Shown: positions 32,882 to 42,985 of the stretch, one piece after another
Layout: every line of letters begins with the position of its first letter
Position numbering within the stretch: the first letter of the stretch is position 1
Origin: UPXZ01 sp047973025
GTDB lineage: Bacteria > Bacteroidota > Bacteroidia > Bacteroidales > Paludibacteraceae
DNA length: 64,000 nt
Assembly (NCBI GenBank): GCA_047973025.1
Contig: JBKEBE010000019.1
Coordinates: 62,001 to 126,000, forward strand
Direction of reading: 5' to 3'
The notes under the pieces: model-generated
Databases searched by the model: none
Told to the model about the DNA's origin: nothing
Seen by the model: the letters and a program-made list of their open reading frames with translations, nothing else
Position numbers and translations under genes: made by a program

Positions 32882-35191
32882 TTAAAACTTTGTAAAAACC
32901 CTAAAACTGTTTGGAAGTAACTGAATTGTTGAATCCGTGTTCAAAACAGGAAATGAAACATCATCCATCTCGTCTTTCCAAACGCCGGACTCCGGAAATT
33001 CGGCATTAACGGAAATTTCGGCGTTTGGTAAAAAGTTTCCGATAGCAACCATTTTTTTGTTTGGCGAATTAAGCGTTATTCGTCGTCCGTTGTTCCAATC
33101 GCCGGAGCCAACCGCCATTGACCAATACGACTTTGTCGAAAATTCGGAACTTATATTTTCTCGTACAGCATTTAGTTTTGAGTAGGTAGTGTATAGTGCT
33201 TTTCGATCTGTAACATCAAAATAATTCCACAGAATCGGTTTTTTTCCGGTGCGTCCGTTTTGATCGATTGAGATGTCGTAACCCAATTCGCCAAACTGCC
33301 AAATCATTTTTGGTCCCGGAATTGTGAGGAAAAATGCCGCGTTAAGTGCCGAGCGTTTCATCTGTACTGCCAAATTATTCTTTACCACATCGATTCCCCA
33401 CGTCTTAGCCTTGTACATCATCCGCTCCTCGTCGTGGCTTTCCATGTAGCCTACTACCCGGTTGTTTGTCCAATTACGAGACCATCCGTTTATCCCGTCA
33501 AACCCGGAATCGGATGAATAGCCCATAGCGGCTTGACAATAAGCGTAATTTCTATTTCCCCAAACAAACATGCCTTCATTGGTAAGCTCTTGTTCTTCTC
33601 GATCATCGCAGAAGTGTTCCAAAATCATCAATGCCTTCGGATTAGAACTTTTAACCTGACTGTAATAATCTTTCAAAATAGCAATCCGGGATGCGTCGTA
33701 AGTGGAAGCAGTAGCTTCGGTGGAGGACTTTTGCGTAAACCCTTTGGTCAGATCAAAGCGGAAACCATCGACGTTGTATTCATTCAACAGAAAATTGATG
33801 TTTCGTTTCACATAATTCCGTACCAATGGAGACTCGTGGTTTAAATCATGGAAAACACTGTACGGATGCGGAGCATTTACATTAAACCAAGGATTGTTGG
33901 ATGTTGTCTTGTTTGTTGAAGAATCCCAGTATAGCTTTGCGAACGGGTGCGCTCCGGTCGCGTGATTGTAAACCACGTCTATGATTACGGCTATTTCGCG
34001 TTCGTGGCATGCATCTATGAATTGTTTGTACATGGTGCGGGTGCCGTAGGCTTTGTCCAAGGCGAAAAAGAATGCCGGGTTGTATCCCCAGCTGTCATTC
34101 CCGTCAAATTCCTGCACAGGCATCAGCTCAATCGCGTTTACGCCTGCTTGTTGCAGATAGTCTAACTTTGTCATTGCGCCGTTAATGTCTCCGGTTGTCG
34201 TAAAATCGCGAAGCAACATTTCGTAAATTACCAACTTGTCGGCATCGGGCGCGTCAAAATTGGGAACTTTCCAAACGTAATTGTCTTGCTGAATTTTGAA
34301 AACAGACGAGATTCCAATCGCTTTAGTCGGAGATGTTTTATTCTCAGGATAGGTTGTAGATGTGATGTATCCATCATTTTGTGGGTCAAGAATCTTTTCA
34401 GCGTATGCGTCTGCCAAACGAATGATTTCACCTGCCTTCGTCCCTGTGTAGTACTGGAAGGCGTATTCTTTCGTGGCATCCAGTCCACTAAGCGTAATCC
34501 ACCAACACCCGGCATTTTCATCCCGAAACATCTGTGATTTATCGTCGTTGCTTAATGTCCAATTGTTGAAATCGCCGATTACGTATGCAAAGTCTTTGTG
34601 GTTTCCGTTCTTGTCTTTGTCGTAGAATGCAAGTGTAACCGTAGTATTGTCGATGATTGTAATGCCTTCTTTTACATTTGATGGAAGCGTCTTGTTGATT
34701 ATTGTCGCCGGTTGGAATCCTTGGAATTTTGAATCCGAAACGGTTATGAAACTATCTTCCTGAATCCCTTTTTTAGTTCCGTCGGCGCTACGGATGACAA
34801 TTCCAATCGTATTGACGGGTGTTTCTCCCGAATCGAACCATTGTCGAATGGTGGGCGATAGTGCGATTTTCCACACGTTATCTTCGACGAACGTCATTTT
34901 ACATTTGGCTATATTTTGGTTCCAATCAGCCGGTACAAACTGCCAAACACCTTCCGTTACAACGCCAATGTGGACATATACATCGCCGGTATAACCATAG
35001 AGTGCCGAAGATATCGAAGCTTTAAATGTCAGAGTGAATGCTTCATCGGCGTCAGGAGTATCCGGTGTGTGACTTATGCCTTCGGGAATGACGATTGGGA
35101 TAGGTTCGACAGGCGATTCTTTGCAGGATGTAATATATACGAAAAGAAATAAGAATAAGAATACGTTGAAAGGAAACTTCATGATAATCAT
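32882..35191 (-). CDS. Secreted GH13-family alpha-amylase-type lipoprotein
   Basis: 769-residue lipoprotein: signal peptide and lipobox ITSC (Cys23). A beta domain spans about 45-150, a CBM48-like early-set domain about 170-300, and the GH13 barrel about 320-690. Region I is DVVYNH (405-410); region II GFRFDLTKG puts the nucleophile at Asp480; region III gives the acid Glu525 in ILEHF; region IV ESHD ends at Asp587. All three catalytic residues are present. It should hydrolyse alpha-glucans at the cell surface or periplasm. No SusC/SusD pair is nearby. The start could also be ATG 35182 (three residues shorter), which gives a cleaner signal peptide. Confidence 0.92.
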   Translation of the reverse strand: MIIMKFPFNVFLFLFLFVYITSCKESPVEPIPIVIPEGISHTPDTPDADEAFTLTFKASISSALYGYTGDVYVHIGVVTEGVWQFVPADWNQNIAKCKMTFVEDNVWKIALSPTIRQWFDSGETPVNTIGIVIRSADGTKKGIQEDSFITVSDSKFQGFQPATIINKTLPSNVKEGITIIDNTTVTLAFYDKDKNGNHKDFAYVIGDFNNWTLSNDDKSQMFRDENAGCWWITLSGLDATKEYAFQYYTGTKAGEIIRLADAYAEKILDPQNDGYITSTTYPENKTSPTKAIGISSVFKIQQDNYVWKVPNFDAPDADKLVIYEMLLRDFTTTGDINGAMTKLDYLQQAGVNAIELMPVQEFDGNDSWGYNPAFFFALDKAYGTRTMYKQFIDACHEREIAVIIDVVYNHATGAHPFAKLYWDSSTNKTTSNNPWFNVNAPHPYSVFHDLNHESPLVRNYVKRNINFLLNEYNVDGFRFDLTKGFTQKSSTEATASTYDASRIAILKDYYSQVKSSNPKALMILEHFCDDREEQELTNEGMFVWGNRNYAYCQAAMGYSSDSGFDGINGWSRNWTNNRVVGYMESHDEERMMYKAKTWGIDVVKNNLAVQMKRSALNAAFFLTIPGPKMIWQFGELGYDISIDQNGRTGKKPILWNYFDVTDRKALYTTYSKLNAVRENISSEFSTKSYWSMAVGSGDWNNGRRITLNSPNKKMVAIGNFLPNAEISVNAEFPESGVWKDEMDDVSFPVLNTDSTIQLLPNSFRVFTKF

Positions 35192-35412
35192 TTAAATTAA
35201 TTTGAATACTCTTTTTGCTTAAAATCACAAAATAACTCTTTTTAGGCTACTAACCAAAGTGTTTTACAAAAATAGTGCTATTTCTTTCGTTATTCAGTTG
35301 AAGACTAACTTACAGTCTTATTACGTATTGCAAACGTTTGAAATAGCACAAGAGATAGTTTCAAAATTTGTACTTAATTTAGATAAATAAAATAATCTTA
35401 GTAAGGAATACT

Positions 35413-35420
35413 TATCTTTG
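35413..35420 (+). promoter_or_regulatory. -7 box five bases before the exonuclease start
   Basis: TATCTTTG is an exact TAnnTTTG and ends 5 bp before ATG 35426. Transcription should then begin at or very near the start codon. Confidence 0.45.
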
Positions 35421-35425
35421 CACGT

Positions 35426-35929
35426 ATGAAAAACTTCGCAGCTATTGATTTTGAAACGGCTAACGGACATCCTACAAGTATATGTAGCGTGGGGGTGGTC
35501 ATTGTTCGTGAAGGAAAAGTTACTGAAAAATTTTACAGTTTGATAAAACCGGAACCTGATTTTTACAACTATTGGAATACACAGGTACATGGGATCCGCC
35601 AAGAAGATACAATGCATCAATCCGTTTTTCCGCGAGTATGGGAACAGATTGAACCATTGATAACCGATCTGCCTTTCGTGGCGCACAACAAACGATTTGA
35701 TGAAAACTGTCTGAAAGCGGTTTTTAGAATGTACCGGATGGATTATCCCGACTACGATTTTTTTTGTACGTTGCAGATGGCTCGTAGTGCTTTCAAAGGA
35801 ATATTGCCCAACTTCAAACTCGATACGGTTTCGCGCCATTGCGGGTTTGATTTAACCCGACATCATCACGCGTTGGCAGATGCCGAAGCCTGCGCGCGGA
35901 TAGCGTTAACGATTGGGCTTGGGGCGTGA
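35426..35929 (+). CDS. Small DEDDh 3'-5' exonuclease
   Basis: 167-residue stand-alone exonuclease. ExoI is AAIDFETANGH (4-14), ExoII contains AHNKRFDENCLKAVF (about 89-103), and ExoIII is RHHHALADAEACARIAL (about 146-162), supplying His and Asp. Such short enzymes are related to DNA polymerase III epsilon but can act on RNA or DNA ends. Its -7 box lies 5 bp before the ATG, suggesting a leaderless message. The neighbouring TPR gene converges on it with 4 bp between stops. Confidence 0.88.
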   Translation: MKNFAAIDFETANGHPTSICSVGVVIVREGKVTEKFYSLIKPEPDFYNYWNTQVHGIRQEDTMHQSVFPRVWEQIEPLITDLPFVAHNKRFDENCLKAVFRMYRMDYPDYDFFCTLQMARSAFKGILPNFKLDTVSRHCGFDLTRHHHALADAEACARIALTIGLGA

Positions 35930-35933
35930 TACT

Positions 35934-37973
35934 CTACTTCTGTAATCTTTTCAAAATGCTGTATGCCTGATAAATACCCAATTCGCCGGCTTTACTGATA
36001 TTCAGATTGGCGTTAGCGGCATCATTCATCCTGATGTAGGTTATACCTCGGTTGAAGTAGGCTTCCGCGAAGTCCGGGTCAATAGCAATCGCTTTGTTGT
36101 AGGCGGAAAGACTTTCTTTGTAGTTTTTGAGACCGAAAAGAATATTCCCCTTGTTAAAATAGGCAAATGAAAAATCAGGAGCCAATTCAATGGTACGATT
36201 CAAGTCTGCCAGAATCATTTCGTAATCGATCGTATAATTCTCAGCTATCTCCGTTGGCAGTTTCGACTTAGCATCCGGTTTTTGGGTTGTTAAATTATTG
36301 GTTAACGAAGACTGTCTGAATTGAATAAGTTTGTTTCTCAAGTTTGCGCGAGAAAAATAAGCGAGTGTAAAATCCGATCGGATCGAAATGGCTTTGGTTA
36401 GATCGTCAATGGCTGTAGAGAAATCTTGGACCAAAGCATAATCCATTGCTCGGGCAAAATAAAGATCCGCGTCATTTGGTTTTTGGGCAATTTCGATCGA
36501 AAGGGTGTTAATCGATTCAAAATGAGAATTGAGTACATCCGGTACCAACTCAACTTCCGAATTTGTTACTTTCATTGTCGCGGCAAGCGTTTTGTTGCTG
36601 TTGTACATGGATATGAGCGGATGATAGGTGTTTGTTTGGCGCAATTCATCGGTTTTCCGGTAATAAGTCAATACAAAATCCTTTTCGATATCTAAACTTG
36701 TTGTATTATTTTGAATATTCCCCCGTATTCCTTCGCCGTAGCGGTTTTCTTTCACGGGTTCATCCAATCGAGCTGTAAATCGTTCCGTCAGCGTAGATTC
36801 TTCGGCTGTCTTATTCTGCTGAATTTCTTTAGCCATTTGATTTTTAGCAACCAGTGTCTGTTTTTTCCGGTAGAAATCTTTGTTGTTCTCTATCTCGTAT
36901 GCCAATGATCGTATATTTCTTGCTTGACTACGTTTTCCGGATTTTTCGATGGCTTCGGCTAAACCGTGGTACGCCGGAACGAAGAACGGATATTTGTCCA
37001 ATATTGTCTGAAAGTCTTTTTCGGCGGCTCTTAAGTCGCCCACAGTCAATTCCAAATATGCTTTTTGAAGCCGTGCTTCGTAGTTGGAAGTATCAGCTTG
37101 AACGACTTTGTCCAAATCGCCGATGGCATTGTTGTTGTCGCCAAGGTTTGCACGTAGCAAGCCACGGTTGTAATACGCCAACGTATTTTTGGGGTCAAGA
37201 CGTATGGCTTCGTTGTAGTCGCTCAAAGCCTGGTTAAACCGGTTTCGTTTTACATTTAATATGCCCCGATTGATGAAATCGCCCACGTACTCCGATTTTC
37301 GGGCAACAGCTTCGTTGTAGTCGGCAAATGCGCCATCCTCATCGTTCATTTGCATTTTCAGTACGGCTCGCACACTGTAACCGAGCGGGCTGAGCGTGTC
37401 ATTTTCAATGAATCGGTCAAACGCCACAATGGCTCCGGTTGTATCATTTTGGGACAGTAGAATTCGACCGATTTCGTAATCGATGGATTTTTCTTTTGGA
37501 TTCAGTTTTTGATAATAGTTTAAGTCTGAAATAGCACCATCGTAATCTTTGTTTCGGTCTTTGGCATCGGCTCGGTTGATGATTATGATGGAGTTTTCGG
37601 GACTGAATTCCAGTGCTTTGTCGAAGTCTTCAATGGCTTCTTGGTTTTTCCCGAGTCGTTTGCGAGCATAACCACGGGTATAAAATGCCTGTGGAATGAA
37701 AGGGCTGCGTTCTATGGCGATATTGCAATCTTGTTCGGCACCAACAAAATCATCTAAGCTTATTTTTGCCATGGCGCGATACATGTATGGCTCTACCAGA
37801 TAGGGCTTTACTTTTATGACCTGATTAAAATATTGAATAGCCAATACATAGTCTTCGTTGGCAAGCGCGTTTCTACCTATTAGTGTAATTCGGTCGGTAT
37901 TCCATTGGGCAAAAGCCGTAGTACTACCGAATAAAACAAAGCATAGTATCCGGATAATTTTTTTCATTTTCAT
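35934..37973 (-). CDS. Tetratricopeptide-repeat protein with signal peptide
   Basis: 679-residue exported protein. Signal peptide about 1-22 (FGSTTAFAQW). More than ten TPR units follow, each about 34 residues, such as AFYTRGYARKRLGKNQEAIEDFDKAL written over about 90-120 and AYYNRGLLRANLGDNNNAIG near 265-285, with a non-repeat basic linker at about 370-450 and repeats again to the end. TPR proteins mediate protein-protein contacts; no partner can be named. In Bacteroidota such proteins often support cell-envelope assembly. The start may be ATG 37973 or the in-frame ATG 37967. Confidence 0.88.
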   Translation of the reverse strand: MKMKKIIRILCFVLFGSTTAFAQWNTDRITLIGRNALANEDYVLAIQYFNQVIKVKPYLVEPYMYRAMAKISLDDFVGAEQDCNIAIERSPFIPQAFYTRGYARKRLGKNQEAIEDFDKALEFSPENSIIIINRADAKDRNKDYDGAISDLNYYQKLNPKEKSIDYEIGRILLSQNDTTGAIVAFDRFIENDTLSPLGYSVRAVLKMQMNDEDGAFADYNEAVARKSEYVGDFINRGILNVKRNRFNQALSDYNEAIRLDPKNTLAYYNRGLLRANLGDNNNAIGDLDKVVQADTSNYEARLQKAYLELTVGDLRAAEKDFQTILDKYPFFVPAYHGLAEAIEKSGKRSQARNIRSLAYEIENNKDFYRKKQTLVAKNQMAKEIQQNKTAEESTLTERFTARLDEPVKENRYGEGIRGNIQNNTTSLDIEKDFVLTYYRKTDELRQTNTYHPLISMYNSNKTLAATMKVTNSEVELVPDVLNSHFESINTLSIEIAQKPNDADLYFARAMDYALVQDFSTAIDDLTKAISIRSDFTLAYFSRANLRNKLIQFRQSSLTNNLTTQKPDAKSKLPTEIAENYTIDYEMILADLNRTIELAPDFSFAYFNKGNILFGLKNYKESLSAYNKAIAIDPDFAEAYFNRGITYIRMNDAANANLNISKAGELGIYQAYSILKRLQK

Positions 37974-38045
37974 ATAAAACCAAAAATCAGAAGCAACTTA
38001 CAAGTTGTTTGGTGTGATTGTATGGGGCGACCGTTAGCTTCTTTA

Positions 38046-40325
38046 TCAATCACATCCGATTTCTGAATTGAATTCCGTTGGGATGTTAAATTGGTCGGTC
38101 GTTTTGTAGCCCAATTCCTTGTCAGCCATTACCTTTTTCATGTATAGCCCCCAGATTGGTAGTGCCATTGCGGCTCCCTGTCCTTGTGCCATATTGTCGA
38201 AATGAATGGAACGTTCCTCGCCTCCGACCCAAGCTCCGGAAACCAATTTAGGTGTAAAGCCCATGAACCATCCGTCCGAGTTGTTATCCGTAGTACCGGT
38301 TTTTCCGCCTATCGGCATATTGAGTCCATAAACGCGCCTCACACGTCCTCCCGTACCATCGTCTATCACACCTCGAAGCATGTAAATCATTTTAGCCGCT
38401 GTTTTTTCGCTGAAAATTTCGTGCATTTTAGGCGAGAAAGTTCCAAGAATATTTCCGTTGGCATCTTCTATGCGCGTTACGTAAAGAGGTTCTACACGGA
38501 TTCCTTTGGAAGGAAAAGCGGTGTAAGCATCTACCATTTCGCTGACGGAGATGTCCACCGGTCCCAATGCGAGCGATACTACCGGATCGATTCTTCCTCG
38601 AATGCCAAATGAGCGCATTAAATTTGCCATGGCTTCCGGCGTGTATTGGCTCAACAGGCGAACCGAAATCCAGTTGTTGGAGTTGGCTAAAGCCCATCGG
38701 AGCGAGACCATCTCGCCCATACGGGCACTGGAGGCATTTCGCGGTGTGTAAGGACCGGAAGATGTTTGTAGCGTGATGGGAGCGCAAAGCATCTGGTCAC
38801 AGGGAGACATGCCCTCTTCCATTGCCAGCGTATAGAGATAGGGCTTGACAACAGAACCTACCTGACGGCGACCGAGCGTAACCATATCGTATTGAAACGC
38901 GGAATAATCCGGACCGCCCACATAGGCTTTTACATGACCGTTGGAAGGATCCATCGACATGAAACCGCAGCGAAGAAAATATTTGTGGTAGCGAATCGAA
39001 TCCATCGGAGTCATCACGGTATCTACCCACCCGTTGTACGAGAAAACACGCATCTCCGTCTTTGTATTGAACGATTCCATTATTTCATCTTTGCCGGCTC
39101 CATCGTTGCGCAATTTTCGGTAACGTTCCGACTGGCGCACGCCGTTATCCATTATTTTTTCAATTTCTTTGGAAGTCAGATGACGGGAGAACGGAGCATA
39201 GCTTCGTCCTTTTTTCTCGCGGAAAAATTGCTTTTGGAGCGACTGCATATGTTGTTCTACTGCTTCTTCCGCATACCGTTGCATCCGGGAATCCAGCGTG
39301 GTGTATATTTTCAGTCCATCTGTATAAATATCATATTTCGAACCGTCCGATTTTTTGTTTTTTTCAAAAAAACCATAAAGCGGATCATTTTCCCATGCCC
39401 ACTTATCGTCCTCGTAATTTTGCTTTTGCCAGTCGGCATAGTTGCTTTTGCTCGGTTTACCGGCAGTCAGAATTTTACGTAAATATTCTCGATAGTAAGG
39501 TGCTAATCCTTCTTTGTGGTCAACGCGCTGGTAATCTATTTTCAGTGGAATTTCTTTCAATGAGTCTTGTTGCTCTCGCGTAATAAAATCTGCCTTACGC
39601 ATCTGGTCAAATACCACGTTTCGTCTGCCGATTGAACGATCGGGGAATTTTCTGGGGTTGTAGTAAGAAGGATTTTTACACATACCCACTAACGTCGCCG
39701 CTTGTTCCGGGTTGAGCTTATCGGCTGTCGTGTTGAAGTAAACATGTGCCGCCGACTTAATCCCAACGGCGTTGTACAGAAAGTCGAACTGGTTCAGGTA
39801 CATCGCGATGATTTCTTCTTTCGAATACATTTTCTCCAATTTTACGGCAATAACCCATTCATTAGGCTTCTGAAAAAGTCGTTGAAAACGGTTGCGAGCG
39901 GTAGGGGAATAAAGCTGTTTTGCAAGTTGCTGCGTGATGGTACTGGCACCTCCGGCATTACTCCCAACGAGCTGTCCGGCTACTGCTCTCATCAACCCTT
40001 TGGCGTCAATTCCGGAGTGCTTGTAGAAACGGACATCTTCGGTGGCTATAAGCGCGTTAATTACATCTTTATCGATTTCATTGTAGTTGATTGGTACACG
40101 GTTGCCTTGTCCTTTGTAAAATCGGCCGACCAACTGCATATCAGAAGAATATATCTCAGTAGCCGATTTGTCAATCGGGTTTTGAAGTTGTACGATATCC
40201 GGCAGGTAACCGACCCAGCCTATGCTGATAAGTAAAAATAACAGGACAACAAAACCGATGCCTATGGAAAAGATGCGCCAAAAATATTTAGAAAATGTAT
40301 TGCGTTTTTCTACTGATAAAGCCAT
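38046..40325 (-). CDS. mrcA: Penicillin-binding protein 1A (bifunctional murein synthase)
   Basis: 759-residue class A PBP. A membrane anchor (about 22-40) precedes a GT51 glycosyltransferase domain with EDVRFYKHSG (catalytic Glu96) and GGASTITQQLAKQL. The transpeptidase domain has SVVK (Ser491 to Lys494), SNN (549-551) and KTGTT (675-679). All catalytic residues are present, so it polymerises and crosslinks peptidoglycan. An exact -7 box lies 37 bp upstream of the start (40363-40370). Confidence 0.95.
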   Translation of the reverse strand: MALSVEKRNTFSKYFWRIFSIGIGFVVLLFLLISIGWVGYLPDIVQLQNPIDKSATEIYSSDMQLVGRFYKGQGNRVPINYNEIDKDVINALIATEDVRFYKHSGIDAKGLMRAVAGQLVGSNAGGASTITQQLAKQLYSPTARNRFQRLFQKPNEWVIAVKLEKMYSKEEIIAMYLNQFDFLYNAVGIKSAAHVYFNTTADKLNPEQAATLVGMCKNPSYYNPRKFPDRSIGRRNVVFDQMRKADFITREQQDSLKEIPLKIDYQRVDHKEGLAPYYREYLRKILTAGKPSKSNYADWQKQNYEDDKWAWENDPLYGFFEKNKKSDGSKYDIYTDGLKIYTTLDSRMQRYAEEAVEQHMQSLQKQFFREKKGRSYAPFSRHLTSKEIEKIMDNGVRQSERYRKLRNDGAGKDEIMESFNTKTEMRVFSYNGWVDTVMTPMDSIRYHKYFLRCGFMSMDPSNGHVKAYVGGPDYSAFQYDMVTLGRRQVGSVVKPYLYTLAMEEGMSPCDQMLCAPITLQTSSGPYTPRNASSARMGEMVSLRWALANSNNWISVRLLSQYTPEAMANLMRSFGIRGRIDPVVSLALGPVDISVSEMVDAYTAFPSKGIRVEPLYVTRIEDANGNILGTFSPKMHEIFSEKTAAKMIYMLRGVIDDGTGGRVRRVYGLNMPIGGKTGTTDNNSDGWFMGFTPKLVSGAWVGGEERSIHFDNMAQGQGAAMALPIWGLYMKKVMADKELGYKTTDQFNIPTEFNSEIGCD

Positions 40326-40362
40326 ATTGTAGTGTTTGAAGGAAAAAGAATATTACAATCTA

Positions 40363-40370
40363 CAAAAATA
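40363..40370 (-). promoter_or_regulatory. -7 box upstream of the penicillin-binding protein gene
   Basis: Minus-strand TATTTTTG, an exact TAnnTTTG, 37 bp before the ATG; no well-placed -33 TTG. Confidence 0.4.
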
Positions 40371-40486
40371 CAACTATTTTTTGTTTGAGAGAATCTATAA
40401 TTTGACTTGAAAACGTTTTTAAGGTTTAATCGTAGAATTAAGCGTCTCAAAATTTCAGTTTCGTTCAATTCAGTTGAAAATCTGAA

Positions 40487-41611
40487 TTAGGAGACAAACA
40501 ATTCCATGATTATGCTATCCGAAATCATCACTCCGTCAGGAGTTAAACGTAAATAATCGTCGTTTATGCGTAATTTATTATTTTCAAGGAATTTTTTGGA
40601 AGATTTAACGAAATGGTTCAGATATTCTTTTCCATACAGATTTTCAAGTAGCGGCAGATTAATACCTTTCATCGTTCTGAGAGATACCATGACGAAATCG
40701 TTATATTTATCTTGGACGGTAAGTAATTCTTTTTCAAAACAAGGGGTACCGTCATGGAAATGTCGGATGTATTTTTCAATCGAAGATACATTCCATTGCC
40801 TGGAATCTCCATCAAAAGAATGTGCCGCCGGACCAATTCCTACGTATGGAATTTGTTTCCAGTAGGATGAGTTGTGCCGAGAGTGCAACCCGTTTCGGGC
40901 AAAATTGGAAATTTCATATTGTTCGAAAAGGTTGGATTCACAAGTTTTTATCAAGTACTCATACATTTCAATCATCGTTTCTTCATCCGTAGGGACAATC
41001 GTGCCGGCTTTCATTTGGTACCAAAGTGGAGTTCCTGTTTCATAAGTCAAACCATAGGCAGATAGGTGTTGTACATCGAGCGAAACAGCCTTGTCCACCT
41101 GCGCTTTCCACGACTGAAGCGACTGCCCGGGAAGTCCGAAAATCAAATCGATGCTGATGTTCTCAAATCCGGCTTTGTGCGCCCATTCGATGGATTGAAC
41201 GGCTTCAGTGGCTGAATGTCTGCGCTTGACTGCTTTCAGTTGTTCATCGTCAAAACTTTGAACGCCCATGCTTAAACGGTTAATGCCTGCTTCTCGCAGC
41301 TGTTCCAAATAATCATGTGATAAATCGTCCGGATTGGCTTCGAGTGTTATTTCGGCATCGGGATTGACTGTGAAAGAAAAAAAACACGTATTCAGGATAG
41401 TTTTAACGTCGGTAATCGGCAATACAGAAGGAGTTCCACCCCCAAAATAAATGGTTTCAACAGGCTCCCGAAGATAATCTTTACGCTGTTCGATTTCCCG
41501 ACACATCGCGTTTAACAAATTCTCCTGAAGTGAAAAATTCGTCTTTGTAAAGAAATCGCAATAGGTGCATCTGGTTTTACAAAAGGGGATATGTATGTAA
41601 ATACCTGCCAT
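40487..41611 (-). CDS. hemW: Radical SAM heme chaperone HemW (oxygen-independent coproporphyrinogen oxidase-like)
   Basis: 374-residue radical SAM protein. The start MAGIYIHIPFCKTRCTYCDF (from ATG 41611) carries the CxxxCxxC [4Fe-4S] motif (Cys11, 15, 18). I prefer this ATG to the in-frame one at 41716, which adds 35 residues before a family-typical N-terminus. IYFGGGTPSVL and LSMGVQSFDDEQLKAVKRRH are further family signatures. HemW lacks the Cys of the true HemN and inserts heme into respiratory enzymes. A promoter with 19-bp spacing sits upstream. Confidence 0.9.
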   Translation of the reverse strand: MAGIYIHIPFCKTRCTYCDFFTKTNFSLQENLLNAMCREIEQRKDYLREPVETIYFGGGTPSVLPITDVKTILNTCFFSFTVNPDAEITLEANPDDLSHDYLEQLREAGINRLSMGVQSFDDEQLKAVKRRHSATEAVQSIEWAHKAGFENISIDLIFGLPGQSLQSWKAQVDKAVSLDVQHLSAYGLTYETGTPLWYQMKAGTIVPTDEETMIEMYEYLIKTCESNLFEQYEISNFARNGLHSRHNSSYWKQIPYVGIGPAAHSFDGDSRQWNVSSIEKYIRHFHDGTPCFEKELLTVQDKYNDFVMVSLRTMKGINLPLLENLYGKEYLNHFVKSSKKFLENNKLRINDDYLRLTPDGVMISDSIIMELFVS

Positions 41612-41686
41612 GAATGTGAGCTTGAACGCGGAATTGCAATGTACGTTGTCTTTTCGTTCATCGCGCGTCCGGTTCTTATTTATGTA

Positions 41687-41716
41687 CAAAAGTACAACGG
41701 TTAAATTGAATGACAA
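41687..41716 (-). promoter_or_regulatory. Promoter of hemW
   Basis: On the minus strand: TTG (41716-41714), 19 bp, TACTTTTG (41694-41687), an exact -7 box. It supports the start at 41611. Confidence 0.55.
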
Positions 41717-41754
41717 AACAGGACGTTAAATGATGAGATGTGGAGAGAAAAGTC

Positions 41755-41762
41755 TATATTTG
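41755..41762 (+). promoter_or_regulatory. -7 box upstream of the NlpC/P60 gene
   Basis: TATATTTG is an exact TAnnTTTG, 22 bp before the ATG at 41785, divergent from the hemW promoter. Confidence 0.45.
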
Positions 41763-41784
41763 CAAAATCTTTAACTGAATAAGT

Positions 41785-42966
41785 ATGATGAATCGATTTG
41801 TAATACTCTCTGTTTATTTGATTTTTTCTTCAATGTTATGGGGACAAAAAACAACCGTTGAAGAAATCATCATACAGATTGGAAACGCGTATGCTCCGGA
41901 TAAAAGGGTCATTTTATATGAAGTAGAAGTTGCCGATAGCTCTGTCTCTGTGGTCTTGAAAGGAAAAATATCTGACGAGCGTGTGTACGAAAAAATTATT
42001 CGGACAATTTCCGATAAAAATATTGAAGTCATAGACAGTATCCAATTACTCCCGGAGAGTGTATTTAGCGAAGCGTATTGGGGAGTGGCACCTTTATCGA
42101 CTGTTTATGTTTACAGGGAACCGACATTTTCTTCCGAAATTGTAACGCAAGCCTTGCTGGGTACACCCATAAGATTTTTGGATAAAAAACGTGGATGGAA
42201 TCGGATTCAAACCCCCGATGGTTATATCGGATGGGTCAATATTACGATTCAAAATTTCAGTGTAGAAGAACTAAACCGTTATAACCGAAAAAACAAAGTA
42301 ATCGTAACAGATTTAAAAGCACTCATTTATAAAAATCCGACCGAAAAGTCCACATTGGTCATGGAAGTATTGATGGGAAATATTTTAACACTCGAAAGTG
42401 CAAAAATTCGTGGAAAATTTACCAAGGTATCTTTCCCCGATGGAAAAATTGGCTTCATTTCTTCCAAATCGATCCAACCGCTTGCAGAGCGACCGGAAAA
42501 CATACAATTAACCGGAGAAAGTGTACTTGATACTGCTCAAAAGTTTCTGGGACTACCTTATTTTTGGGGCGGAACTTCCGTTCGGGGAATGGATTGCAGT
42601 GGTTTGACTAAGTTTGTCTATTTCATGCATGGATTAATTTTACCCCGTGACGCTTCCCAGCAATATCTTATGGGAGATGAAGTGGATATATCCGATGGGT
42701 TAAGTCGATTGCAGAAAGGAGATTTGTTGTTTTTTGGTACCAAATCCAAGAGTAATCCGAACAAATACAACGCGTCTCATGTCGCGATTTACATGGGCGA
42801 TTCAAAATTTATTCATTCATCCGGACAAGTTCGAATCAACAGTTTTAACTCTGCGGACGCGAACTTCGACCAATATAATTTTAATCGGTTTATAGGGGCG
42901 AGACGTGTAATAGGAGTCGTGCTTGATGAAAATTATAAATTAGCCGAAAATACTTGGTATCGTTAA
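41785..42966 (+). CDS. NlpC/P60 peptidoglycan endopeptidase with SH3 domains
   Basis: 393-residue exported protein. Signal peptide about 1-20 (ending LWG). Two bacterial SH3-like domains span about 105-155 and 168-230 (GWNRIQTPDGYIGWV, KGKFTKVSFPDGKIGF-like units). The catalytic domain (about 245-380) has Cys271 in MDCSGLTK, His332 in ASHVAIYMG and His344. This is the architecture of gamma-D-glutamyl-L-diamino acid endopeptidases. The next gene, a dipeptide epimerase, starts 19 bp downstream: the endopeptidase releases L-Ala-D-Glu that the epimerase then converts. This pairing is known in Bacteroidetes. Confidence 0.9.
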   Translation: MMNRFVILSVYLIFSSMLWGQKTTVEEIIIQIGNAYAPDKRVILYEVEVADSSVSVVLKGKISDERVYEKIIRTISDKNIEVIDSIQLLPESVFSEAYWGVAPLSTVYVYREPTFSSEIVTQALLGTPIRFLDKKRGWNRIQTPDGYIGWVNITIQNFSVEELNRYNRKNKVIVTDLKALIYKNPTEKSTLVMEVLMGNILTLESAKIRGKFTKVSFPDGKIGFISSKSIQPLAERPENIQLTGESVLDTAQKFLGLPYFWGGTSVRGMDCSGLTKFVYFMHGLILPRDASQQYLMGDEVDISDGLSRLQKGDLLFFGTKSKSNPNKYNASHVAIYMGDSKFIHSSGQVRINSFNSADANFDQYNFNRFIGARRVIGVVLDENYKLAENTWYR

Positions 42967-42985
42967 ATTCGTTATTAAAAGGTAT

